The notes below the pieces were generated by a model. It had not been told where the DNA came from and did not search any database. It saw nothing but the letters and a program-made list of their open reading frames with translations. The translations under genes were made by a program, and so were the position numbers. A stretch of 64,000 bases of DNA from Chitinophaga pinensis (GTDB taxonomy: Bacteria; Bacteroidota; Bacteroidia; Flavobacteriales_D; Crocinitomicaceae), in NCBI GenBank assembly GCA_945863605.1, contig CAMAZP010000008.1, forward strand, positions 41,365-105,364, written 5' to 3'. Of the stretch, positions 53,972 through 61,944 are shown one piece after another (position 1 is the stretch's first letter; each line of letters opens with the position of its first letter).

Positions 53972-54181
53972 TCATGCTTTTTTCACGAATTCAGTTCTAA
54001 GGATAATTCCTAATTTATTTACTTTACAATCAATTTCAGCTGAATCATCGGTTAATTTAATGTTCTTAACCATTGTTCCCCTCTTAAGTGTAGTTGAAGT
54101 TCCTTTTAGTTTCAAATCTTTTATCAATGTTACTGAATCTCCATCAATCAATATATTACCGTTTGCATCTTTAACTTCCAT
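53972..54181 (-). CDS. PhnA/YjdM C-terminal-type small protein
   Basis: A 69-residue protein matching the C-terminal beta-barrel of PhnA (YjdM): [60 protein letters not shown] and FVKKA. The zinc-ribbon N-terminal half of E. coli YjdM is absent; the short form is, from memory, common in Bacteroidota. The name refers to phosphonate use, but the real role is not established and there are no phosphonate genes here. It lies 80 bp downstream of the surface-protein array on the same strand and may be read with it. Confidence 0.85.
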   Translation of the reverse strand: MEVKDANGNILIDGDSVTLIKDLKLKGTSTTLKRGTMVKNIKLTDDSAEIDCKVNKLGIILRTEFVKKA

Positions 54182-54261
54182 ATATCCCTTTTTTTACTAA
54201 AGAAATTCGCTAATTCAATAATAGCTACTCCTTTCAAGTTATAAGTATAAAGCTAGTTAAG

Positions 54262-55710
54262 TTACTGATTTAACAATGCATTATATAAATTTAAAATTTC
54301 AGCCTGAGTAAGCACACGGTCATAAATTAAAACGTCATCAATCTTGGCATTTAAAAATCCATTTGATGCACCGTCGTGTCTTAAACCTATATTTATTTTT
54401 GAAGTTGTATTAAAATTGAAAATTCCAAAATTTGTAGTGCTTGCAATCAGCTGTCCATTACGATATAATTTATATGAATTTGCCTCGTATGTAGCGGTTA
54501 TCATAACCCATCCATAAGATGTTTCTTTAACTCCTGACCAAATTGTACGATAATGATTATCACTACCAAAACCCCATCCTTGATTAGTTTCATTATATAC
54601 AATTGCATCAAAAATATTTCCATTAGAATTTTGAACTGTAACCAAACCACCAGCACTTTGATTAATATCGTTTAAATATACCCAAGCACTAATTGATTTA
54701 TTTGTTATATTTTGATTTAATGATGAAGTTTGCATTCGTGTATTACCGTTGAAATTATAACAACTGGAAGAGTTACCAAAACGATCTGAAACTAGAGTTG
54801 CGCCACTGTTATTCAACGTATAATTTGATATGCTTATTGAATTATTAAAATTACCACAAAAAGGGTAATAAGCCAATAAACTATTATTTAAACTTCCATT
54901 AAAACCAAAAGTTAAAACAACCTCATCAATAGTATTTCCACAAGCATTACTTCCATCAAATCGCAAAGTATAGCTCTGTCCAAATGTGCCCGTAAATAAT
55001 GCGTTTGGATTACTAACATTAGAAAATGAGAAACCATTAACTTGTCCACTAATAACCGACCAAGTTCCAATTCCTGTTCCTTCTAAAGTGTGGGTATTTG
55101 AACATCGAATTGTTTTATCAGCTCCGGCACTTACAGTATTCACAGCTGACGAATTTACAGATATACTTACTGAAGGGCCAACACCACATGGATTACTAGG
55201 GGTTACTGATATAACTCCACTATTTGAGGATGCATTCACTAAAATTGAACTAGAATTTTGACCTGATATAATTACCCAGCCTGTTGGGACAGTCCATGAG
55301 TATGTTGTTCCAGGAACATTTATAATTGAATATTGAAGTGAGGTTGCATTTGAACAAATATTTGTTTGACCAGAAATTGCTGAAGGTTGAGAGGGAGGCG
55401 GAGGTGTACAATTTCCACACAATTCTTTCCAAGAACTTAACGCTCTATAATTTAGACATTCGGTATCTGTGTTGTAAATGTAGAGACCAGGAGCAGGATT
55501 TTGAATCGCATCGCGCTGGGCTGTAGTCATTCGCGGAGGTAAAAATCCCTTGTTGGTACTTTCAATCTCCAAAACAGCCGATGAATTAATATTACTTGGA
55601 TTTTCACCTACTTTTACTTGTGAAAAAAAGTAAATATCAAAGCAAGAAATATAAAAAACAACCAAAGTTAATTTCGCAAATTTAATTTTGTTGATCACAA
55701 ATACTTTCAT
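54262..55710 (-). CDS. array protein A: conserved head, Ig/PKD-like domains, LamG
   Basis: Last gene of the array, 482 residues. A basic, hydrophobic export signal is followed by the shared head (about residues 30-95): VKVGENPSNINSSAVLEIES, TNKGFLPPRMTTAQRDAIQN and PGLYIYNTDTECLNY. The body has an Ig/PKD-like domain (SISAGQ-type, YSWTVPTGWVIISGQNSSS), a second (SAGADKTIRCSNTHTLEG), and a C-terminal LamG-like domain (ISAWVYLNDINQSAGG, KIDDVLIYDRVLTQAEI). No T9SS type A tail is seen. The first 92 nt of head coding sequence are identical to gene B although the bodies differ. Probable surface or released adhesin-like protein; binding target unknown. Confidence 0.8.
   Translation of the reverse strand: MKVFVINKIKFAKLTLVVFYISCFDIYFFSQVKVGENPSNINSSAVLEIESTNKGFLPPRMTTAQRDAIQNPAPGLYIYNTDTECLNYRALSSWKELCGNCTPPPPSQPSAISGQTNICSNATSLQYSIINVPGTTYSWTVPTGWVIISGQNSSSILVNASSNSGVISVTPSNPCGVGPSVSISVNSSAVNTVSAGADKTIRCSNTHTLEGTGIGTWSVISGQVNGFSFSNVSNPNALFTGTFGQSYTLRFDGSNACGNTIDEVVLTFGFNGSLNNSLLAYYPFCGNFNNSISISNYTLNNSGATLVSDRFGNSSSCYNFNGNTRMQTSSLNQNITNKSISAWVYLNDINQSAGGLVTVQNSNGNIFDAIVYNETNQGWGFGSDNHYRTIWSGVKETSYGWVMITATYEANSYKLYRNGQLIASTTNFGIFNFNTTSKINIGLRHDGASNGFLNAKIDDVLIYDRVLTQAEILNLYNALLNQ
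55535..55626 (-). repeat. identical head segment, copy in gene A
   Basis: 92 nt identical to 56986-57077 (start ggaggtaaaaatccc, end acttgtgaaaa on the plus strand). It covers the GENPS...KGFLPP part of the head. Synonymous sites are identical too, so the copies are recent or were homogenised. Confidence 0.92.
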
Positions 55711-55754
55711 TTAATAAAGAATTGAATTAAAAAAATTACTACGGAGTTACTAAA

Positions 55755-57146
55755 TTACCATCTTATTATAATTCGACCATGTGAACCACTACCTTGATTC
55801 ACACCTCCTTGACCAGCACCATTTCTATCTATATCGCCTGAATTACCAGGTGTTGAACCAGAGCCAGCAGTTGTGCTAGAATTTGAAACACCAGCGCCTG
55901 AAATGTAAGAAGAACCACCACCACCTCCACCAGTTGATATACCGTTACATTCGCCTGCTCTTCCACCTCCACCACCAAAATAACCTCCACCACCGCCCCC
56001 TCCACTACCTCGACAATTAGATCCATTAAGACTACCTCCTACACCTCCTTGAAATGCAGAACCATTTGTACCATATGTTCCTCCTGTTCCTCCAGATGAT
56101 CCACCAGATGATTGAGTACCTCCTCCTCCTGATACAGAAACACAGGCACCTGTGCCATTGACACCAGAATTACCATTTATACCACCACCGGAACCACCAT
56201 TTCCTGGAGTAGCAGTCCCACCACAAGCAGATCCTGATCCACCGCCACCTCCTGCTGTTATTAATTCAATATTACTACTATTTCTAATCGCACTTCTTCC
56301 TCCTCCAGAACCTGCAGGTTGAGGTGAGCTGTTTATAAATCCTGCTCCACCACCACCTCCATAGGTAGAAGACATGCTAGAATAAATTCCACCTCCGCCA
56401 ACTATAACTTTTAAAACCTGGCCGGGAGTTACTGAAATTGTTCCCTGTGTATAACCACCACCACCTCCATAACCACCAGAACTATTCCAACCACATCCAC
56501 CACCAGCACCCCAAAGTTTTACTTGAATAGATGTAACACCTGCAGGAACTGTAAATATCTGTTCATTACCAGTGTGACTATAAATAGTTTCACATGGAGA
56601 AGTTGTTGCATTAAGAGTTAGGGGTGCACTTGAACCACATGAATTGTAAGCCCAAATATAAATTGTTCTGGCAGTCCCACAATTAAGTCCAGTTTCAGAA
56701 AGTGTTGTTGTGTTACCTAAATTTATTGCACTTGAATAATTGTTTGTTGTATTCCACTTATATCCAACTGAACCAATAACACTATTCCAATTCCAAATAA
56801 TCTGATTTGAGCTGGTTGAATGAGAGCCTGATGTTGGGGAATTTGGTGTTGGAGGTGTACATATTCCGCACCATTCATACCAATTGCCATTATACCTATA
56901 ATTTGGACAACCTGTAGTAGTATTAAAAATAATTAATCCATCAACAGTGGAAATAATCGCATCGCGCTGTGCTGTAGTCATGCGTGGAGGTAAAAATCCC
57001 TTGTTGGTACTTTCAATCTCCAAAACAGCCGATGAATTAATATTACTTGGATTTTCACCTACTTTTACTTGTGAAAATAGCTGATTGAAACTTAAAAAAA
57101 ATAAAAATAGAATTGAAATACTTCTTAAAGATAATTTATTGAACAT
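55755..57146 (-). CDS. array protein B: conserved head, FN3-like domain, glycine-rich body
   Basis: 463 residues. Signal (ISILFLFFLSFNQLFSQ), shared head (VKVGENPSNINSSAVLEIES, RMTTAQRDAIISTVDGL), then an FN3-like domain (SNQIIWNWNSVIGSVGYKWN ... ARTIYIWAYNSCGSSAPL) that has a clear relative in gene C. The C-terminal 240 residues are glycine-rich, introduced by IFTVPAGVTSIQVKLWGAGG and full of GGGGG runs, ending SHGRIIIRW. This matches bacterial glycine-rich surface domains, which are thought to pack as polyglycine II helices. No T9SS tail. Extracellular role unknown. Confidence 0.8.
   Translation of the reverse strand: MFNKLSLRSISILFLFFLSFNQLFSQVKVGENPSNINSSAVLEIESTNKGFLPPRMTTAQRDAIISTVDGLIIFNTTTGCPNYRYNGNWYEWCGICTPPTPNSPTSGSHSTSSNQIIWNWNSVIGSVGYKWNTTNNYSSAINLGNTTTLSETGLNCGTARTIYIWAYNSCGSSAPLTLNATTSPCETIYSHTGNEQIFTVPAGVTSIQVKLWGAGGGCGWNSSGGYGGGGGYTQGTISVTPGQVLKVIVGGGGIYSSMSSTYGGGGGAGFINSSPQPAGSGGGRSAIRNSSNIELITAGGGGGSGSACGGTATPGNGGSGGGINGNSGVNGTGACVSVSGGGGTQSSGGSSGGTGGTYGTNGSAFQGGVGGSLNGSNCRGSGGGGGGGYFGGGGGRAGECNGISTGGGGGGSSYISGAGVSNSSTTAGSGSTPGNSGDIDRNGAGQGGVNQGSGSHGRIIIRW
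56986..57077 (-). repeat. identical head segment, copy in gene B
   Basis: 92 nt identical to 55535-55626 (offset 1451 bp). The flanking head sequence differs at only three positions in the next 30 or so bases, then the bodies diverge completely. Confidence 0.92.
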
Positions 57147-57162
57147 AGCTTCTGCTTTACTA

Positions 57163-58590
57163 TTAATATGAATTATATAATGTTGTCACTTCTGCGTTAG
57201 TAAGTTCCCTATTCCAAACACCAATTTCATCAATTGTTCCTGTAAATGAATTATTTGCACCTGGGCGGTTGCTCTTACCAACCCGTAACATGTTGCCTGC
57301 AGTCCATATAGAGTTGATAGCAGTTGAACCAACTTGTGTTCCATTAATAAAAAATTTCATTTGTGAACCAGACTTTGCTGTTGCCACTAAATGATACCAA
57401 GTATTTGACTGTGCTAGTACAGAGGTTGCCACAATTGCGTCTCCCCCATGCCAAAGTCTATGTTCGAAATAACCCGATTGATTAGTGCGAATTGTTTGGC
57501 TATGTTCCCCATGTGCGGCAGAAGATAAAAACTGAATAATATCAACATTTGATTGAGTGGAACTCGGTTTCACCCATACTGAAATTGTATAATCTGAAAC
57601 GCCTGGACTTGGGATATCAAAATTACTGCTTGATTGTTGAAGCTGATAGGCATATTGTGATACATTATTTTTGTCTTGAGTAAGTGCTAATGAATTTGGA
57701 TTTTGACCATGCCTTCCATTACCAGATATATCATTCAAATTGCCACACATTTTATGGTAGGATAACAGTCCATTGGCCAATGTACCAGTAAAAGTATTAC
57801 AGCATGGTAATGTCTGAGATAAAAGACTTAATGGACTTGATAATCCACAAGAATTGGAGGCCCAAACATATATTGTTTGAGGCGTGTTACAATTCAACCC
57901 TGATTGTATCAAGGATGTTGAACTACCAAGCGATGTTGCAGAATTACTATTGTTTAAACTATTCCATAAATAAGAGGTAGCATATGCAGACGGATTCCAT
58001 TGCCATGTAATTTGATTTTGGCTTGGAGTGATTGTTGATCCTGTCGGAGTGTTCGGAGAAGAAATTGAGGAAATTGAAGTTGAAACTACAGAACTACTAC
58101 CACATAGATTTGACGCTTGACAGGAAACATTACCAGGTGTTGAGTTAGGTACAACAGAAACAGAATTGGTACCAGCACCTGACGAAATAGACCAGCCTGT
58201 TGGAAACTGCCAATTATAAGAAGTAGCATTTTGAACAGGGTTAACACTATACGTGTATGAAGTTCCGGAACAAACAGTTGTAGATCCGATTATATTTGTT
58301 GGTGTATTAGGTAATGGAAGAACACAATTTCCACACAATTCGTACCACGCAACTCCATTAAAATAGTTTTCGCAAGAAGTTGTTAAATTAAAAATTCGAA
58401 GTCCAGCAGCAGGGCTCTGAATTGCATCTCTTTGTGCAGAAGTCATTCTTGGTGGTAAAAAACCTTTAGTTGTACTTTCTGCTTCTAATAGAGCTGATGG
58501 ATTTATATTATTTGGGTTTTCTCCTATTTTAACTTGGGAAAAGCAATTTAAAATGAACAACGTAAAAACGATAAATAAAATATTTTTCAT
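57163..58590 (-). CDS. array protein C: conserved head, Ig and FN3-like domains, LamG
   Basis: 475 residues. Signal (ILFIVFTLFILNCFSQ), a more diverged head (VKIGENPNNINPSALLEAES, TTKGFLPPRMTSAQRDAIQS, PAAGLRIFNLTTSC), then an Ig/PKD-like domain (YNWQFPTGWSISSGAGTNS) related to those of A and F. An FN3-like domain (ITWQWNPSAYATSYLWNSLN ... PQTIYVWASNSCGLSSPL) related to that of B follows. A LamG-like end has ISVWVKPSSTQSNVDIIQF and IDEIGVWNRELTNAEVTTLY. It thus combines parts found separately in its neighbours. Exported; no T9SS tail. Confidence 0.8.
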   Translation of the reverse strand: MKNILFIVFTLFILNCFSQVKIGENPNNINPSALLEAESTTKGFLPPRMTSAQRDAIQSPAAGLRIFNLTTSCENYFNGVAWYELCGNCVLPLPNTPTNIIGSTTVCSGTSYTYSVNPVQNATSYNWQFPTGWSISSGAGTNSVSVVPNSTPGNVSCQASNLCGSSSVVSTSISSISSPNTPTGSTITPSQNQITWQWNPSAYATSYLWNSLNNSNSATSLGSSTSLIQSGLNCNTPQTIYVWASNSCGLSSPLSLLSQTLPCCNTFTGTLANGLLSYHKMCGNLNDISGNGRHGQNPNSLALTQDKNNVSQYAYQLQQSSSNFDIPSPGVSDYTISVWVKPSSTQSNVDIIQFLSSAAHGEHSQTIRTNQSGYFEHRLWHGGDAIVATSVLAQSNTWYHLVATAKSGSQMKFFINGTQVGSTAINSIWTAGNMLRVGKSNRPGANNSFTGTIDEIGVWNRELTNAEVTTLYNSY

Positions 58591-58609
58591 AAATTAAACT
58601 TTTATATTT

Positions 58610-60304
58610 TTAAGGGATTCCCCATTTGCATTTTAGGTAATTTTCAACAAGCTGCCTATTTGCTTGTGATAGTGATGAATTATAAACTATAATCTCTGCT
58701 ATTTGACAGGTAGAGGCTTCATTACCGTGTATTCCAGCATTTATTGCTAAACCATTAGGACCTGATATTCCATTACCATTGTTGTATAATAACACCCCAT
58801 TTTCATAAAGAAATGATTGATTTCCAACTGAAGTACCGGTATATAAATACACATTGTTATCAGCAGCTGGATTACCTGCAGCGCTTACCCATCCATCAAA
58901 AAAAGCTTGGCTTTTTGCACCACCACCACCATGCCCCCACCAACCCAATAACCAATTGTTATTTATTGATGTTAAAACTCTTTGACGACTACCAGAAGTT
59001 TGCTTGGCAACATAAAGTACTGTATAAGGATTGGGGAAATTATGGTTAACTGATAAATTTTGAGCGGTAGTAAATTGTAAAACTGGTTTTCCATTTATAC
59101 CATTTGAAATATATGTTGGCCAATTTGTAGATGTTGCATTGCGATTGTTCCCTGACAAATCCATCCATGAGGATATTTGAGCATTATTTGAAACATTAGT
59201 GATTGAAGCAGCATCTAACCATAAACTTTGACCGGCTATTGTACTAGATGATAAAGGGTTTATAGTTATATTCGTTGATGAAATAGGAGAAGTGCATCCA
59301 TTTAAAGTAACGGTAGCGTTATAATTACCTTGATTTACTGTATTAGCACATTGAATTGTGGGATTTTGAGTAGCGCTTGTAAAACCATTTGGGCCTGTCC
59401 AATTATAGGTAGCACCAACAATTGAATTAGAAGTTAAGTTTATTGATGAACCTATTATCAATGGCGAATTAGATGAAAGTACAGGTTGATTAGGTGTTGC
59501 ATTTACTTGAATGTTTAAAATACGACTTGTTGTACCACATCCATTTGACGCAGTTATTGTATAATTAGAACTAGCTGTTGCTACGCTAGGTGTTCCAGAA
59601 ATCTGACCGCTGTTGCTATTAATAGATAGGCCAGAAGGTAGGCTAGGAGTAGTAGAAAATAATGTGGGCAAACCGCCTAAAGAACTGGGATTATTTACCG
59701 TTATTAAAGCATTTGTACAAAAGGTCAATGGTCCATTATTTGTAAAACTTAGATTACTTGGAGGTGTAGTTACAGTAATATTTAATACTCGCGTTGTGGA
59801 ACCACAAGCATTAGAAGCTGTTATTGTATAGTTTGCAGCTGAAGCTATTGCCGTTGGTGTTCCCGTAATTTGACCATTCACATTATTGAGTTGCAAACCT
59901 GCAGGTAAAGAAGGACTTACTGTAAAGGAACTCGGTGTGCTTGCTTGGGTTGATGCACTATTGGGAGAAATCCCTGCATTTAAACAATAGGTTAGAGGTC
60001 CATTATCTGTGTAACTTAAATTAGCTGGAGCTGACGAACATCCGCAAAACATGTTTTGCCAATTTGGAGCTATAAAGACTTCAACACAATTCGTGGTTGT
60101 GTTAAATATCATAAGGCCAAGTGCAGGATTTTGAATGGCATCTCGTTGCGCGGTGGTCATACGCGGTGGAAGAAAGCCCTTATTCGTATATTCAATTTCT
60201 AACCCCGCAGAGGGATTTATTGTGTTTGGATTTTCACCAACTTTTACTTGCGAGAAAATATTGATGAAAAATAAAATAAAACTAACAAAAATAAATGCTT
60301 TCAT
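58610..60304 (-). CDS. array protein D: conserved head, two putative-Ig domains, LamG-like end
   Basis: 564 residues, the longest complete array member. Signal (FIFVSFILFFINIFSQ) and head (VKVGENPNTINPSAGLEIEY, TNKGFLPPRMTTAQRDAIQN, PALGLMIFNTTTNCVEVF). Two putative-Ig repeats follow (SLPAGLQLNNVNGQITGTPT and SLPSGLSINSNSGQISGTPS), then an Ig-like domain (YNWTGPNGFTSATQNPTIQC) and a C-terminal concanavalin-like region (SLWLDAASITNVSNNAQISS, AEIIVYNSSLSQANRQLVEN). The gap to gene E is only 1 bp. Its head is close to those of E and F at DNA level. Exported; ligand unknown. Confidence 0.8.
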   Translation of the reverse strand: MKAFIFVSFILFFINIFSQVKVGENPNTINPSAGLEIEYTNKGFLPPRMTTAQRDAIQNPALGLMIFNTTTNCVEVFIAPNWQNMFCGCSSAPANLSYTDNGPLTYCLNAGISPNSASTQASTPSSFTVSPSLPAGLQLNNVNGQITGTPTAIASAANYTITASNACGSTTRVLNITVTTPPSNLSFTNNGPLTFCTNALITVNNPSSLGGLPTLFSTTPSLPSGLSINSNSGQISGTPSVATASSNYTITASNGCGTTSRILNIQVNATPNQPVLSSNSPLIIGSSINLTSNSIVGATYNWTGPNGFTSATQNPTIQCANTVNQGNYNATVTLNGCTSPISSTNITINPLSSSTIAGQSLWLDAASITNVSNNAQISSWMDLSGNNRNATSTNWPTYISNGINGKPVLQFTTAQNLSVNHNFPNPYTVLYVAKQTSGSRQRVLTSINNNWLLGWWGHGGGGAKSQAFFDGWVSAAGNPAADNNVYLYTGTSVGNQSFLYENGVLLYNNGNGISGPNGLAINAGIHGNEASTCQIAEIIVYNSSLSQANRQLVENYLKCKWGIP

Positions 60305-60305
60305 T

Positions 60306-61937
60306 TTAATACTTTATTATAATTAAACCCGAACCGCCATCTCCTCCTTCTGAATACAGGTTATTGTTATGTCCATTTCCTCCTCCACCACCTCCTGTAT
60401 TAGGTGTACCGTTGAAAGCCTTCGAAGCTGAACGGGCTTTACCGTTACCACCTCCACCAATTCCTCCATTACCAGCTGTTCCGCCCAAAGTGTTGTTTGC
60501 ATCTACACCGTGAAGACCACCGCCTCCACCACCACCATAATACTGAATACTTCCAGTTATCGAGTTGGCAACACCAGGTCCTCCATTACCCGATTGAGAA
60601 GATGATGGAGCATTTTGTCCTGCGCCGCCCGCACCTCCTCCACCTCCAGTGCTATGTGGTTGAGATCCACCAAAAACAGCTGTTCCTCCAGGACTTCCTT
60701 GACCTGCTGTTCCGGCAGCAACACTATTTTGAAATGATGCACCACCACCCGAACCACCTGAAGTGTTCGTTAAATCCCATGAACCACCTAATCCACCTCC
60801 AAAACTAGTAATAGAGCCAAATACCGAATTATTACCAGCAGATCCGTTGTAATGAATATTAGATTGACGACGGGAACCAATACCACCTGCACCAACACTC
60901 AACGATATGATCTGATTTGGAGTTAACGTATAATTTTGCTGGTATACTACACCACCGCCACCGCCACCGCCACCAACCCAACAACCGCCTCCGCCGCCTC
61001 CTGCAACCACAAGTAATTCGGCAGAATTAACCCCAGCAGGTACAGTCCATGATGAACTTCCTATAGTTGTAAAAGATACTACCGTGCCTGCTGTTGTGGT
61101 AAATGACACCTGATTTCCATAAGCGGTTCCAACACTGTTGGTTGCAAATGCCCGCACGTAATAGGTAGTGGAATAATTTAAACCACTCATTATCAAACTA
61201 AAGGAACCAATTCCGGTTCCAGAGCTAATTACACTATTTGCTATCGTTGGATTTTGTGTTGTACTCCAACATAAACCCCGGCTAGCTACAGCAGCTCCTC
61301 CATCGCTGGTTACATTTCCTCCGGATGTTGCGCTTTTACCATAAACAAGCGTTACAGATGAAGTACTTAATGTTGGGATATTTAGGGTCGTAAATACAAT
61401 TTCATTTCCATAAGCCGTACCAACACTAGTAGTAGCATAAGCACGAACATAATAGGTGGTTCCATTTTGTAAGGAATTAATAACAGAATTGAAAGTTCCT
61501 AAACCTATTCCATCCGAAGTAAATGAATTTGATAGGGTTGGATTAGGAGTCATTGACCAACAAACACCTCGTGAAGTTATTGTTGCACCACCATCATCTG
61601 TAATTTGACCACCTGAAGATGCAGAAACTCCCGTTATTGAACTTGCTGTTACTGTAGTTAAAGTCGCTAATCTTGGACACATTGAATACCAACCGGTCGG
61701 ACGATAATACTCCATGCAATTCGTTGTTGTGTTATAGATCTGAAGACCCAAAACTGGATTTTGAATCGCATCTCGCTGTATAGTAGTCATACGCGGTGGA
61801 AGAAAGCCTTTATTTGTATATTCAATTTCTAACCCTGCAGAAGGATTTATTGTGTTTGGATTCTCACCGACTTTTACTTGCGAAAAGAGCGAATACGTGG
61901 TAAAAAAAACTAAAAAACTAAAAATACTCTTACTCAT
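60306..61937 (-). CDS. array protein E: conserved head, two FN3-like domains, glycine-rich body
   Basis: 543 residues. Signal (IFSFLVFFTTYSLFSQ), head (VKVGENPNTINPSAGLEIEY, TNKGFLPPRMTTIQRDAIQN), then two FN3-like units of about 95 residues (GVSASSGGQITDDGGATITS ... TTYYVRAYATTSVGTAYGNE and GKSATSGGNVTSDGGAAVAS ... TTYYVRAFATNSVGTAYGNQ). A glycine-rich body follows, starting SSWTVPAGVNSAELLVVAGG and ending GGSGLIIIKY. GC content is moderately raised (by eye in the 40s percent). Its start lies 7 bp before the stop of gene F. Exported, with no T9SS tail. Confidence 0.8.
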   Translation of the reverse strand: MSKSIFSFLVFFTTYSLFSQVKVGENPNTINPSAGLEIEYTNKGFLPPRMTTIQRDAIQNPVLGLQIYNTTTNCMEYYRPTGWYSMCPRLATLTTVTASSITGVSASSGGQITDDGGATITSRGVCWSMTPNPTLSNSFTSDGIGLGTFNSVINSLQNGTTYYVRAYATTSVGTAYGNEIVFTTLNIPTLSTSSVTLVYGKSATSGGNVTSDGGAAVASRGLCWSTTQNPTIANSVISSGTGIGSFSLIMSGLNYSTTYYVRAFATNSVGTAYGNQVSFTTTAGTVVSFTTIGSSSWTVPAGVNSAELLVVAGGGGGGCWVGGGGGGGGVVYQQNYTLTPNQIISLSVGAGGIGSRRQSNIHYNGSAGNNSVFGSITSFGGGLGGSWDLTNTSGGSGGGASFQNSVAAGTAGQGSPGGTAVFGGSQPHSTGGGGGAGGAGQNAPSSSQSGNGGPGVANSITGSIQYYGGGGGGGLHGVDANNTLGGTAGNGGIGGGGNGKARSASKAFNGTPNTGGGGGGNGHNNNLYSEGGDGGSGLIIIKY

Positions 61938-61944
61938 ATTTAAA

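Noticed and set aside
55535..57077. Possible CRISPR array from repeated sequence
   Set aside because: The repeats are 92-nt coding heads about 1.45 kb apart, not short spaced repeats, and no cas gene is present.
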